Shown: positions 54,135 to 63,804, counted from the first letter of the stretch. The stretch is 64,000 nt of DNA from Lactobacillus sp. ESL0701 (GCF_029433445.1 NZ_JAQTIC010000008.1:22993-86992); one strand, 5' to 3'. Notes: a model not told the origin generated them from the sequence alone. Translations and numbers: made by a program.

Positions 54135-54593
54135 TTATTTAATAAATCCACGTTTGGCAGAATAAAAGCGATTAATTTTATGGTTGAAATAATATAATGC
54201 AGGATTATTTCCCTTTTTGACAGCCAACATCTTGTACTTTTTACCATTATAAGTGATATGCTTCAAAGTCAATGTTGTCTTATAATTCTTTTCAGATGCT
54301 GACCATACTTTACATTTATTTGAGCTAATCTTTTTAACTGATACAGGTTCAAAATAAACATCTTGCTTCCTAGTATTTGTATCATAGTACGCTTCAGAAT
54401 TTGCACGATAGTTTTCAATGTAATACATTCCATCATACCCCTTTTGGTACCAAATACCACGGAATTTTCGAGGAATAGTATGCGTGATTGTCGCTGCATA
54501 TACCGAATTATTTGCTGTACTTATAATCATTCCACTGCCTGCTATCAAGCCAAGACTTGCGATCAGGCTAGCCAATATTTTTTTGAATTTCAA
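54135..54593 (-). CDS. Small secreted protein, function unknown
   Basis: 152 residues: signal peptide with core ILASLIASLGLIAGSGMII, cut after VYA (about residue 33), and a basic aromatic-rich mature part (FRGIWYQKGYDGMYYIENY, then a strand-rich C-terminal region with many Lys, Asn and Tyr). It resembles the many small secreted Lactobacillus proteins of unknown role; I know no domain for it. Start is TTG, six bases after AAGGAGAAATAA region (no ATG in range). Confidence 0.75.
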   Translation of the reverse strand: MKFKKILASLIASLGLIAGSGMIISTANNSVYAATITHTIPRKFRGIWYQKGYDGMYYIENYRANSEAYYDTNTRKQDVYFEPVSVKKISSNKCKVWSASEKNYKTTLTLKHITYNGKKYKMLAVKKGNNPALYYFNHKINRFYSAKRGFIK

Positions 54594-54718
54594 ATTATTT
54601 CTCCTTAAAAAAACATAATAAATTTTATTTTATTTTAACACTAAATAAAATAAAAATCAGTATTAATTTATCACTAAAAATTACTTATTATCTTAGAAGG
54701 CAAGCTTATCACATTTAC

Positions 54719-54744
54719 CAAAAAAGCAGGCATAAAGCCTGCTA
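54719..54744 (-). terminator. Hairpin with T run in the 54.6-54.9 kb gap
   Basis: AGCAGGC/GCCTGCT stem followed by T6 on the minus strand. No gene is directly in front of it; the gap 54600-54900 holds only this and other hairpins. Confidence 0.5.
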
Positions 54745-54832
54745 AATCAATATCTATTTTACTTCTCTAAAAATTACTGGCACCAAATTTTATTTTCTGG
54801 TGTCATTTTATGTGCCAAATATCTATTATTAA

Positions 54833-54887
54833 CAAAAATCAACCTTAACTTATCTGCGAAAAACGTTGATAAATCAAGGTTGATTAC
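54833..54887 (-). terminator. Likely terminator of tRNA-Thr
   Basis: ATCAACCTT pairs with AAGGTTGAT around a long loop, followed by TTTTTG on the minus strand, about 20 bases after the tRNA end. Confidence 0.6.
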
Positions 54888-54906
54888 TTTGAATTACTCT
54901 TAAAAA

Positions 54907-54979
54907 TGCTGATTGCCAGAATCGAACTGGCGACCTTTTCTTTACGAGGGAAACGCTCTACCGACTGAGCTAAATCAGC
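54907..54979 (-). tRNA. tRNA-Thr(CGT)
   Basis: 73 bases, acceptor stem GCTGATT/AATCAGC, T-loop GTTCGATTC, anticodon loop CTCGTAA (CGT). Confidence 0.93.
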
Positions 54980-55049
54980 AACTCGTAACGTTTAAATTAT
55001 ACCAAAAGAAAAAACGTCACGCAATAAAAATTATCAAATCAAACTCATC

Positions 55050-55808
55050 TTACTGCCAATCAAGACATAATCCCTGCTGATGCAGCAATTCCGGCAATTG
55101 GTCGCGGTCAATCTTATGACTGTCGAGCTTAGCACCACTAATCTGCTTGGTAAAGGAATCAATTCGGCGGTTAGAATCGCGCAAATCATAGTAAGTCGTT
55201 ACCAGCTTATCATAATCTGCCAAATCACTAACTTGAAAATCACGTGGATAGTCATTTTCAAACGTGGTAAATTGCAGCGGTAGACGTGGCTTCAATTGCG
55301 GTTCTTGGTCGGGCACCCCAACCTGCATCCCAAGTGCTGGGAATGTCAACTGCGGCAAGTCCAAGACGTCAAGCATGGCCAGTGGATGGTCATTAATTGT
55401 TCCTAGCGGCACATAACCTAAACCCATGCTCTCTACCGCATTAGCAACATTTTGCCATGCAAGTAGAGTATCATCCATTCCCTGCATAAATAGGTCGCTC
55501 ATGTGTACCCGGCCATCATCTTTGCCCAATTGCTGGCGAATTTGCTGGTTGCGATACAGGTCCACTACAAAAATGAACAGGTCACCTTCTGCACCCACAT
55601 ATTTTTGGTTGCACAATTCCCGAATTTTAGCCCTTTTGGCTTCATCGGTGATATGCAGCAGTGTTGCATTTTGCATGAACATACTAGTCGCAGTATGTTG
55701 AAAAACCGTGTACAAGGTTTCTAACTGTTCTGCAGTTAACTTTTGGTCCTTAAACTTCCGAATTGAACGGTGGTTAATTTGATTATCAATTGTTGAATTA
55801 TGAATCAT
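55050..55808 (-). CDS. NfsA-like NAD(P)H-dependent nitroreductase
   Basis: 252 residues, FMN-binding nitroreductase family of the longer NfsA/FRP type: NHRSIRKFKDQKLT at the N-terminus and GLGYVPLGTINDHP in the middle. It can reduce quinones and nitro compounds in the cytosol with NADPH. Good ribosome site AAAAGGAG. Monocistronic between tRNA-Thr and galE; a relative unit lies at 19.7 kb. Confidence 0.9.
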   Translation of the reverse strand: MIHNSTIDNQINHRSIRKFKDQKLTAEQLETLYTVFQHTATSMFMQNATLLHITDEAKRAKIRELCNQKYVGAEGDLFIFVVDLYRNQQIRQQLGKDDGRVHMSDLFMQGMDDTLLAWQNVANAVESMGLGYVPLGTINDHPLAMLDVLDLPQLTFPALGMQVGVPDQEPQLKPRLPLQFTTFENDYPRDFQVSDLADYDKLVTTYYDLRDSNRRIDSFTKQISGAKLDSHKIDRDQLPELLHQQGLCLDWQ

Positions 55809-55954
55809 TGTCTGACTCCTTTTCTAATTCTCTTACTAAAAGTAAGTATATTGTAAAACATTCTCTCTGTCAATTATTGCTTGAAAGATATTCAATACTG
55901 TCTTAATTGTGCTAGAATTTATTTGATTAAATTAAATATCTAATGGAGGAAACT

Positions 55955-56947
55955 ATGCGTGTTTTAGTTGTTGGCGGCGCGGGCTACATTGGCTCAATTG
56001 CTGTTAGAAAATTACTTGCAAACGGTAATGATGTTGTTGTACTCGATGCATTATACACCGGTCACCGAAAGGCTGTCGATCCACGGGCCAAATTTTATCA
56101 AGGCGATATCGAAAATAAATTTTTGGTCAGCCAAATTCTACGAAATGAAAAAATTGCTGCTGTAATGCACTTTGCGGCTTACTCATTGGTGCCAGAGTCC
56201 GTTAAAAAGCCATTGAAATACTACGACAACAATGTTTCAGGCATGATTTCTCTACTTGAAGCAATGAACGAAGTTGGTGTTAAATACTTAGTCTTCTCAT
56301 CCAGCGCCGCAACTTATGGCATCCCTAAGAAATTGCCAATTACCGAAGATTCCCCGCTTGACCCAATTAATCCTTACGGCGAAACCAAGATGATGATGGA
56401 AAAAATCATGCACTGGGCTGACAAGGCTGATGGGATTAAGTCAATTGCCTTACGCTACTTTAACGTTGCCGGGGCTGCCAGCGACGGCTCCATTGGTGAA
56501 GACCATGCGCCTGAAACCCACTTAATTCCTAATATTTTAAAGAGTGCAATTTCTGGTGATGGCAAGTTTACCATTTTTGGTAATGACTATGACACTAAGG
56601 ATGGCACCAACGTTCGCGACTATGTGCAAATCGAAGATTTAATCGACGCGCACCTACTAGCTTTAGATTATTTATTGAAAACCAATCAATCTAATGTCTT
56701 CAACTTAGGTACTGCTCACGGCTATTCTAACCTGGAAATTTTGGCGGCAGCACGCAAAGTTACCGGCATTGATATTCCTTATACGATGGGACCAAGGCGT
56801 GGCGGTGACCCCGACTCACTAGTAGCCGATTCTACTAAAGCACGAACAATTTTGCACTGGCAGCCAAAGCACGAAAGCGCGGAAGAAGTCATGTCCAGTG
56901 CCTGGAAATGGCACCAATCACATCCAAATGGCTACAATGATAAATAA
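55955..56947 (+). CDS. galE: UDP-glucose 4-epimerase
   Basis: 330 residues: NAD-binding VVGGAGYIGS at residues 4-13, catalytic Ser/Tyr-Lys in FSSSAATYG and NPYGETKMMMEK, GTNVRDYVQIED and the RRGGDPDSLVADS end. It interconverts UDP-galactose and UDP-glucose for the Leloir path and for making surface glycans. An upstream ATG overlaps the ribosome site, so I chose ATG 55955 after GGAGG. Alone here, without galK/galT. Confidence 0.95.
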   Translation: MRVLVVGGAGYIGSIAVRKLLANGNDVVVLDALYTGHRKAVDPRAKFYQGDIENKFLVSQILRNEKIAAVMHFAAYSLVPESVKKPLKYYDNNVSGMISLLEAMNEVGVKYLVFSSSAATYGIPKKLPITEDSPLDPINPYGETKMMMEKIMHWADKADGIKSIALRYFNVAGAASDGSIGEDHAPETHLIPNILKSAISGDGKFTIFGNDYDTKDGTNVRDYVQIEDLIDAHLLALDYLLKTNQSNVFNLGTAHGYSNLEILAAARKVTGIDIPYTMGPRRGGDPDSLVADSTKARTILHWQPKHESAEEVMSSAWKWHQSHPNGYNDK

Positions 56948-56951
56948 ACCA

Positions 56952-56988
56952 TAAAAAGCATACTGCTTGTTAACAGTATGCTTTTTAA
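56952..56988. terminator. Bidirectional terminator, galE / GNAT
   Basis: AAAAGCATACTG pairs with CAGTATGCTTTTT between convergent genes. Confidence 0.9.
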
Positions 56989-57533
56989 TTTGCTTCATTA
57001 ATGATTGTATAAAGATCCATATCGCGAAATTCACCATGATATTTAACTTTAGCACGGAGCAAGGCAACATGTTCCAAGCCTGCACGCTTTGCTACTGCCC
57101 GACTAGACTTGTTTTCATGATCGGCCAATAAGTCAAGCCGGTGTAAATTCAGCTTGGCAAAAGCTAATCTAATTAGCCGTTTAACTGCCATAGTCATAAT
57201 ACCTTGTCCTTGAAATTCGCTACCTAACCAGTAACCAATTTCACCACACTGATTCTGACGATTAAGATTGTGCAAGTCAAGCATCCCTGCAACTTGATCA
57301 TTTACCATGATTACTAATTCCAGCATCTGGTAATTAGCCGTTTTTTCTCGTGTCATTTTGATAAAGTTGACTTCATCCCTAACAGTTTCAGTAGTTTCTG
57401 CCCATGGCAGCCAGCGCCCAATCTGTTCACGGTCTTTAGTAACTAACGCCAATAATGCTGGTGCCTGATCTAATTCCGGTAAGACTAATGCAATCTTCAA
57501 GCCATTAATTGTAAACTGATCAAAAGTAAACAT
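56985..57533 (-). CDS. RimJ/RimL-type GNAT acetyltransferase
   Basis: 182 residues, GNAT fold of the ribosomal-protein serine acetyltransferase (RimL/YdaF-like) group: GEIGYWLGSEFQGQGIMT acetyl-CoA loop (QGQGIM) and NLHRLDLLADHENKSSRAVAKRAG. Substrate unknown; often an N-terminal acetylase of a ribosomal or other protein. GGAGA upstream of the start. Confidence 0.9.
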   Translation of the reverse strand: MFTFDQFTINGLKIALVLPELDQAPALLALVTKDREQIGRWLPWAETTETVRDEVNFIKMTREKTANYQMLELVIMVNDQVAGMLDLHNLNRQNQCGEIGYWLGSEFQGQGIMTMAVKRLIRLAFAKLNLHRLDLLADHENKSSRAVAKRAGLEHVALLRAKVKYHGEFRDMDLYTIINEAN

Positions 57534-57741
57534 CTGCCGTCTTCTCCTAATTATTTTTTAATAATATTAATGATAACATTTAATCTAAAATGGCGCCAGT
57601 TCGTAATCAACTACTAATTTCATTATAAAAGTTACAATTTATCAAAGTTTTCATCTACTAATGCAAAACTCATTTATAAATGCTAAAATAGAATAATGTA
57701 ACATTAATGTAACATAATACTTATTGATTTGGAGTGGTTAA

Positions 57742-59112
57742 ATGTCAAAAGAAGACCCAAAGACCAATTCTGGATATGAACGCACACTAACTAACGCGCA
57801 TATCCAGTTAATCGCGCTTGGTGGCACGATTGGCACCGGTCTTTTCTTGGGAGTTGGCAACAGTATTCACAAAGCTGGCCCAAGCGTAATTTTAATTTAT
57901 ATCATTGTTGGTATTTTTCTTTACTTTTTAATGCGAGCTTTAGGTGAGTTGGTTCTTTCCGACTTGCACAAGCACACTTATATCGAATTTATCGAAAAAT
58001 ATTTAGGCAAGAACATCGGTTTTATTACCGGCTACCTGTATTGGATCAGCTGGATAAGTTTAGGCATGGCGGAGATGACCGCCTTGGGAATTTACTTTCA
58101 GTATTGGTTCCCGCATTTGCCAACCTGGGTGCCAGGATTAATTACCATTGTTATCTTGCTCTTTATCAACCTATTATCAGCACGGTTATTTGGTAATTTG
58201 GAATTTAGTTTTGCCATTATCAAAATTGTAACGATTATTGCCTTTGTCTTGCTAATTGCCTACCTCTTAGTTACTGGTGGAAAGACAAGCTTTGGTCCCG
58301 TTGGTTTTGGTAACTTAACTAAAAATGGTGGCTTCTTTGCCACTGGTGCCAATGGCTTTCTTGGCGGTTTTCAAATGGTAATTTTTAGCTTCGTCGGCGT
58401 TGAACTAATTGGCTTAACGGCAGCTGAAGCACAAAATCCCAAAGTTACCATTAGAAAAGCGATTAATGAGTTACCATTGCGAATCATTTTATTTTATGTC
58501 ATGGCTATTTTGGCAATCTTGCTGGTTATTCCATGGAATAAAATTGCAACTAGCTCTAGTCCCTTTGTCCAAGCTTTAGGAGCTACGGGGATTCGTGATG
58601 CCGGCTCAATTATTAACTTCGTTGTAATTTCTGCGGCCGTTTCCTCAACCAACAGTTTCCTATATAGTGCTGGACGATTAATTTTTTCCGTCACCTATGA
58701 TGGTAAGGGCAAATGGAATGAAACCTTTGGTCGTTTACACCGTCAATTACCACAAAACGGTTTGATCTTATCAGCCTGCCTAATGGGATTGGCACCATTA
58801 GTAATTATCTTAATTGGTAATCAGGCATTCAATTTTATTTCTTCAACCTCAACCAGTATGTTTTTAATTATTTGGTGCTTGATGATCTTAACTCACTTGT
58901 CTTATCGCAAGCAAACGCCGGCTGACAAGTTAACTGACTTTAGAATGCCACAGTATCCGTGGTTAGATTATCTAACACTAGTCTTTTTTGGTCTGATGAT
59001 TATTTTATTACTATCATTACCAGCCAATCGCATGGCAATGATTAGTGCGATTCTGATTTTTATTATTTTATGGGCTGTCAGCAAGATCTGGCACCAAGAA
59101 CGGGCGATCTAG
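57742..59112 (+). CDS. Amino-acid permease (APC family), copy 1
   Basis: 456 residues, about twelve helices, APC/AAT type (AroP/CycA-like): LIALGGTIGTGLFLG is the helix-1 substrate motif, FSFVGVELIGLTAAEAQNP the helix-6 one. Substrate unknown (alanine, serine, glycine or aromatic are typical). Preceded by TTGGAG; upstream is an AT-rich gap with the repeated ATGTAACAT. Confidence 0.9.
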   Translation: MSKEDPKTNSGYERTLTNAHIQLIALGGTIGTGLFLGVGNSIHKAGPSVILIYIIVGIFLYFLMRALGELVLSDLHKHTYIEFIEKYLGKNIGFITGYLYWISWISLGMAEMTALGIYFQYWFPHLPTWVPGLITIVILLFINLLSARLFGNLEFSFAIIKIVTIIAFVLLIAYLLVTGGKTSFGPVGFGNLTKNGGFFATGANGFLGGFQMVIFSFVGVELIGLTAAEAQNPKVTIRKAINELPLRIILFYVMAILAILLVIPWNKIATSSSPFVQALGATGIRDAGSIINFVVISAAVSSTNSFLYSAGRLIFSVTYDGKGKWNETFGRLHRQLPQNGLILSACLMGLAPLVIILIGNQAFNFISSTSTSMFLIIWCLMILTHLSYRKQTPADKLTDFRMPQYPWLDYLTLVFFGLMIILLLSLPANRMAMISAILIFIILWAVSKIWHQERAI

Positions 59113-59172
59113 CCTCTTGCGGCGCATTCACCAACCGAAAAATATTTTTAAAGATTAAATTGGAGTAATTTT

Positions 59173-60534
59173 ATGGACAAAAAAGATTCTACTGAATATG
59201 AGCGATCGCTAACCAATACTCACATTCAATTAATTGCATTAGGCGGAACTATCGGAACGGGACTTTTCCTTGGAGTTGGCAACAGTATTCAAAAGGCTGG
59301 TCCAAGTGTTATCCTCATCTACCTAATTGTCGGTATTTTTCTCTTTTTCTTGATGCGGGCATTGGGAGAACTGATTATTTCTGACCTCAGCAAGCATTCA
59401 TACATCGAATTTATTGAAAAATACTTAGGTAAGGACACTGGCTTTATCACCGGTTACCTATACTGGATTTGTTTAATCACCCTAGCAATGGCGGAAATGA
59501 CCGCCCTGGGAATTTATTTCCAATATTGGTTCCCTCATTTACCGACCTGGGTGCCGGGGCTAGTTACAATAGCCGTCTTATTAGGCATTAATATGCTATC
59601 AGCACGACTATTTGGTAACCTAGAGTTCAGTTTTGCTATTATCAAAATTGTAACGGTTGTGGCCTTTGTTATCCTAGTTGCTTACCTGATGATTACCGGT
59701 AAAAATACCACTTATGGCGCTGTCAGTTTTAACAACCTATTTAATAATGGCGGCTTCTTTGCTAAAGGTGGCATTGGCTTTTTATCAGGCTTTCAAATGG
59801 TTATCTTCAGTTTTGTTGGTATCGAGCTCTTGGGCTTTACCGCCTCTGAAGCACAAAATCCCAAAAAAACTATCAGCAAGGCAATCAACGAAGTACCTAC
59901 TAGAATTATCCTCTTTTACGTTTTAGCAATTGTGGCAATCTTAGTAGTCATCCCTTGGAACAAAGTTTCGACTAGTTCCAGTCCATTCGTACAAACTCTT
60001 GCTGCAACAGGAATCCACAATGCTGGCTCACTGATTAACTTTGTGGTTATATCTGCCGCTATTTCTTCAACCAACAGCGTGCTTTACAGTGCTGGGCGAC
60101 TACTATTTTCGATTACCTTTAACGGTAAGGGCAAATGGAATGAAACTTTTGGTCACTTACACCGTCAATTACCACAAAATGGTTTAATCCTGTCTGCCTG
60201 CTTAATTGAGCTTGCACCATTATTAATCATTATGATCGGTAATGATGCCTTCACCTTTATTTCATCGACAACTACTAGTATGTTCCTCATCATCTGGTGC
60301 ATTATGTTGCTCTCGCATGTGGCTTACAGAAAGGTAACTCCGGAAGATCAACTAACCAGCTTTAAGATGCCAGGCTTCCCGTACTTTGATTACGCGACAT
60401 TAGTATTCTTTATCTTAATGATTATTCTCTTGCTGGTTCTACCAGAAAACAGAGTTGCCATGATTTCGGCATTAGCAATCTTCATTATTCTTTATGCAAT
60501 TGCTAAACTATGGCGCAAAGAAAAAGCTGAATAA
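59173..60534 (+). CDS. Amino-acid permease (APC family), copy 2
   Basis: 453 residues, tandem paralogue of copy 1, very similar along the whole length (helix 1 IALGGTIGTGLFLG; FSFVGIELLGFTASEAQNP) but changed in the loop after helix 5 and in the C-terminal end. TTGGAG before the ATG. The 60-base gap has no terminator, so both are probably one operon. The differences in helix-6 residues may reflect different substrates. Confidence 0.9.
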   Translation: MDKKDSTEYERSLTNTHIQLIALGGTIGTGLFLGVGNSIQKAGPSVILIYLIVGIFLFFLMRALGELIISDLSKHSYIEFIEKYLGKDTGFITGYLYWICLITLAMAEMTALGIYFQYWFPHLPTWVPGLVTIAVLLGINMLSARLFGNLEFSFAIIKIVTVVAFVILVAYLMITGKNTTYGAVSFNNLFNNGGFFAKGGIGFLSGFQMVIFSFVGIELLGFTASEAQNPKKTISKAINEVPTRIILFYVLAIVAILVVIPWNKVSTSSSPFVQTLAATGIHNAGSLINFVVISAAISSTNSVLYSAGRLLFSITFNGKGKWNETFGHLHRQLPQNGLILSACLIELAPLLIIMIGNDAFTFISSTTTSMFLIIWCIMLLSHVAYRKVTPEDQLTSFKMPGFPYFDYATLVFFILMIILLLVLPENRVAMISALAIFIILYAIAKLWRKEKAE

Positions 60535-60540
60535 ACAAAA

Positions 60541-60578
60541 AAAATACTTAGATCAGAATTGATCTAAGTATTTTATTT
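60541..60578. terminator. Bidirectional terminator, permease / DUF956
   Basis: AATACTTAGATC pairs with GATCTAAGTATT, with A and T runs on either side between convergent genes. Confidence 0.9.
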
Positions 60579-60586
60579 TGCCTAAA

Positions 60587-60946
60587 TTATGACTTAAGCC
60601 GGCGTTTTAACTTTTGCCACAAGCCTAATGCCTGGCGCAAATTATTACTTGGCACGTAATTACGGATTGCGCGCAATGTCTTTTTATTATCACGAGTCGA
60701 AAAGATAAATGTACCATTCTTGCGTGTACGGATTTCAAACCGCGGAATATAGCGACCATGAAAATGAACATCAGCAACTACGCAAGTAATTTCCGCCCAC
60801 GGAATCTGGACGTAATCATTTAAGTTTCGCTCATTATAAAATTCGAATGCTTGATCGCCCACCATCACTTTGCCATAGGTCGCAATCCCGCGAAACCAAG
60901 TGGCACTTAGTGTTAAGGTGACCTTAGTATTGCTTGATTTAACCAT
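60587..60946 (-). CDS. manO: DUF956 family protein (ManO)
   Basis: 119 residues of DUF956, a family regularly found at the end of mannose-PTS operons: TWFRGIATYGKVMVGDQAFEFYN and FIFSTRDNKKTLRAIRNYV are seen. No enzyme motif. It starts six bases after manN and has no clear ribosome site, so translation is likely coupled. Proposed role in regulating the mannose PTS is only by association. Confidence 0.85.
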   Translation of the reverse strand: MVKSSNTKVTLTLSATWFRGIATYGKVMVGDQAFEFYNERNLNDYVQIPWAEITCVVADVHFHGRYIPRFEIRTRKNGTFIFSTRDNKKTLRAIRNYVPSNNLRQALGLWQKLKRRLKS

Positions 60947-60952
60947 TGTTAA

Positions 60953-61867
60953 TTAAAGAACGTGCAACACGTGAAGCACAACACCCACGATGAAGATACC
61001 AATAATAATTACAATTGGTGATACCTTCTTCTTGAGCAGCCACATACAAAGAAAAGTCAATAGTAACCCAGCTAATCCAGGAATTAAACTATCAAGATTA
61101 TTCTGCAATGTCGTCGTCTTGAATTTTGTCAGCGATAAGCCATTACTCTGACCAATTAATGCTTGTTGGATGCCCTTAGCACCAGCTGGTAACGAGTTCC
61201 AATCAATGTAGCCGCCTTTTTGAACCGGCGTCTTAGAAACAATTGGCGTAAATTTAATGTTAACCCAGCGTTCAATTAATGAACCAAGGACAAACATCCC
61301 CATCATTGAAGCACCACGGGTAACCTTTTGCAATAATCCGCCAGATACATCATTAGTAATTGCAGACCCAGCCTTGTAACCAAATTCTTGTGTATACCAC
61401 ATAAATGCTAATCTGATTACATTCCAGATAACAAAGAACAAAATTGGTCCTAAGATATTGCCTTGAATTGCCATTGAAGCACCCAAAGCACCAACAATCG
61501 GTCGTACAGTGTACCAAAAAACCGGGTCACCAACGCCGGCTAAAGGTCCCATCATCCCGACCTTAACCCCTTGGATAGCTTCATCTTCAACCTCAGCACC
61601 ATTAGCTTTATCTTCTTCTAAAGCCAAAGTAACACCTAAAATCGGTGAAACTAGGTACGGGTGAACATTGAAGAACACCAAATGGCGTTGCAAAGCTTCT
61701 GCCATATCATCTTTGTCCGGATATAATTTTCTCAATGCTGGAATTAATGAGTATGCAAAACCACCATTCTGCATTCTTTCATAGTTCCATGATGCTTGCA
61801 AAAATTGTGAGTGCCACATAACCTTGAAGCGGTCGGCTTTTGTTAATTTTATTTTTGAATCAGCCAT
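60953..61867 (-). CDS. manN: PTS mannose-family EIID
   Basis: 304 residues, EIID of the general mannose/glucose PTS: FLQASWNYERMQNGGFAYS, MGPLAGVGDPVFWYTVRP, C-terminal membrane helices. It is longer than the EIIDs at 29 and 44 kb by an extra loop (residues about 225-255, FTPIVSKTPVQKGGY). It forms the translocator with ManM. AGGAGG site. Confidence 0.94.
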   Translation of the reverse strand: MADSKIKLTKADRFKVMWHSQFLQASWNYERMQNGGFAYSLIPALRKLYPDKDDMAEALQRHLVFFNVHPYLVSPILGVTLALEEDKANGAEVEDEAIQGVKVGMMGPLAGVGDPVFWYTVRPIVGALGASMAIQGNILGPILFFVIWNVIRLAFMWYTQEFGYKAGSAITNDVSGGLLQKVTRGASMMGMFVLGSLIERWVNIKFTPIVSKTPVQKGGYIDWNSLPAGAKGIQQALIGQSNGLSLTKFKTTTLQNNLDSLIPGLAGLLLTFLCMWLLKKKVSPIVIIIGIFIVGVVLHVLHVL

Positions 61868-61893
61868 TATAAAATCCTCCTCTTAGTATCACT

Positions 61894-62697
61894 TTAATAA
61901 TCATCAATGATATCGCCGAGTGGATCGCCGGTACCTTCATTAGCTGAACCTGAATTGCTGCCGCCCTTTGATTCAAGAGCCAAGTACATAATCGCTAAAG
62001 CCAAACCGATTGCACCTAGAGCAATTAATGTTAAATCTTTAATTGCAGCTAAAGCAAAACCAATAGCAAAGAATGGCCACACTTCACGGCTAGCCATCAT
62101 GTTGATAACCATTGCGTAACCAACAGCTACAACCATTGCACCACCGATTGACATGCCATCGCTTAACCAGGTTGGCATCAATCCTAGCCAGTACTGAACT
62201 GTCGATGCTGGAATCGCCAGTAGTAAAGCAGCTGGAATCGCAATTCTTAATCCTTGCAAACAAACATCAATCCATTGCCACATATTAATTTTGCGCCAAT
62301 TTGCTTTTTTAGCATCGGCATCCATAATGTGAACAATCCCAGTTGAAATTGTCCGGACAATCATCGTTAAAAATAGACCGGCAACTGCCAAAGGCATCGC
62401 AATCCCTGTGGCCATCCCAATTCCTTTTGTACCTTGACCACTCTGAACCAAGATAATTGCCGAAGCAACAGATGCTAAAGCTGCATCAGGCGCAACTGCG
62501 GCACCGATATTAGCCCAACCTAGCGCAATCATTTGCAATTGGCCGCCTAAAATAACTCCTAAGTCAAGGTGTCCAGTAACCAAACCAATTAATGTACAAG
62601 CAACCAGCGGTTGGTGAAATTCCCATTGATCTAAGATACCTTCCATACCTGCAAGGAAAGCAACTAGAACAACTAAAACCATTTGTATAGCGTTCAT
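61894..62697 (-). CDS. manM: PTS mannose-family EIIC
   Basis: 267 residues, about seven helices; PLVACTLIGLVTGHLDLGVI and MIALGWANIGAAVAPDAALA are the ManM-type motifs. Membrane channel for glucose, mannose and glucosamine in lactic bacteria, and receptor for class IIa bacteriocins in related species (known for the family). AAGGAG before the ATG. Confidence 0.95.
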   Translation of the reverse strand: MNAIQMVLVVLVAFLAGMEGILDQWEFHQPLVACTLIGLVTGHLDLGVILGGQLQMIALGWANIGAAVAPDAALASVASAIILVQSGQGTKGIGMATGIAMPLAVAGLFLTMIVRTISTGIVHIMDADAKKANWRKINMWQWIDVCLQGLRIAIPAALLLAIPASTVQYWLGLMPTWLSDGMSIGGAMVVAVGYAMVINMMASREVWPFFAIGFALAAIKDLTLIALGAIGLALAIMYLALESKGGSNSGSANEGTGDPLGDIIDDY

Positions 62698-62715
62698 TTT
62701 TTCACTCCTTATTCA

Positions 62716-63717
62716 TTATTTATTTTGCTCATCAAGCAAATTTTGGGCTTTATTCAAAATTGCAGCCATATTGCCTGACTTATCAGTTGGAACTTTACGA
62801 ACATCAAACTTAACGCCCATTTTTTCAAGTTCGTGAAAAGTATCAACATCCTGCTGGTTCATTGATAAAACATTGTTGGCATTAACATCGCCAACTGAAT
62901 ATGACATTGACCCAACGTTGACAGTTTTAATATTCACGCCTGCCTTAATTACTGTCAGAACGTCCTCCGGATTTTCAAACAGTAATAAAGCATGAGTATC
63001 ACCAAAACGTGGATCCTTAGCAATTTCGACCATTTTTTTCAATGGAACCGTATGAGCCTTCACACCAGCTGGCGCTGCTTCACGAATCATGCTTTTACGC
63101 ATTTCATCTTTGGCAACTCGATCCGAAACAACAATTACCCGGTCAGGATGCATTGTTGGGATCCAACCAGTAGCAACTTGTCCATGAAGCAACCGTGAAT
63201 CAATCCGGGCTAACACGATTTTAAGATGACCATCACCAATTACCGTTCCAGCTGGAATCGATTTTTGCGTTTTAGCAGGTACTGCTGCCTCATCTGTTGC
63301 AGTCTGTTGCGGCATTAAATCAACCGGTTTTGTTTTAATACCATCACGAGCCGAATTAATAATTGCAGTGGCAACCTGTTGCGCTGTCGCATCAGGATTA
63401 GTCAATCTTTGCGTTAACGCCTCAACAACCATTGGTAAATTCATACCAGTTACAATTGCCCAATTTGGATGATCCTCAAGCAAAGTATTAGCTTGGTTAA
63501 ATGGCGTTCCTCCCCAAAGATCTACTAATAGCAACACTTCATTTTGATTAGAAAATGATGCTATTGATTGTTTCATTTTGTCATGAATATCCTCTGGTCC
63601 TTCATCAGGCGATAGCGTTACATGAGCAAAATTATCCTGTTCACCAAATAGCATTTGTGCTGATTGAGCAATACCATCTGCAAACCCACCATGGCTAGCA
63701 AGTAAAATTCCTACCAT
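62716..63717 (-). CDS. manL: PTS mannose-family EIIAB
   Basis: 333 residues: EIIA (1-135, phosphohistidine in LLASHGGFADG) linked by a Pro/Thr/Gln region (about 140-165) to EIIB (170-333, phosphohistidine in IDSRLLHGQVATGW). Fused EIIAB is the standard form of the general mannose PTS, unlike the two other clusters with separate proteins. AAAGGAGG upstream, and a TATAAT box about 35 bases before the ATG. No sigma-54 box (TGGCAC/TTGCA) was found. Confidence 0.95.
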   Translation of the reverse strand: MVGILLASHGGFADGIAQSAQMLFGEQDNFAHVTLSPDEGPEDIHDKMKQSIASFSNQNEVLLLVDLWGGTPFNQANTLLEDHPNWAIVTGMNLPMVVEALTQRLTNPDATAQQVATAIINSARDGIKTKPVDLMPQQTATDEAAVPAKTQKSIPAGTVIGDGHLKIVLARIDSRLLHGQVATGWIPTMHPDRVIVVSDRVAKDEMRKSMIREAAPAGVKAHTVPLKKMVEIAKDPRFGDTHALLLFENPEDVLTVIKAGVNIKTVNVGSMSYSVGDVNANNVLSMNQQDVDTFHELEKMGVKFDVRKVPTDKSGNMAAILNKAQNLLDEQNK

Positions 63718-63804
63718 GTGATTTCCTCCTTTAAATAATATGTATCTGCTTTTATTATACCCTTTATATCAATATAAACACAGGTTTTCCCGATTTAAAG
63801 ACCA

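Noticed and set aside
54135..54608. Plus-strand open frame opposite the small secreted-protein gene
   Set aside because: Shadow; no ribosome site, while the minus-strand gene has a signal peptide and terminator.
63720..63790. Sigma-54 promoter for manLMN
   Set aside because: No TGGCAC-N5-TTGCA-like element; an ordinary TATAAT box is present instead.
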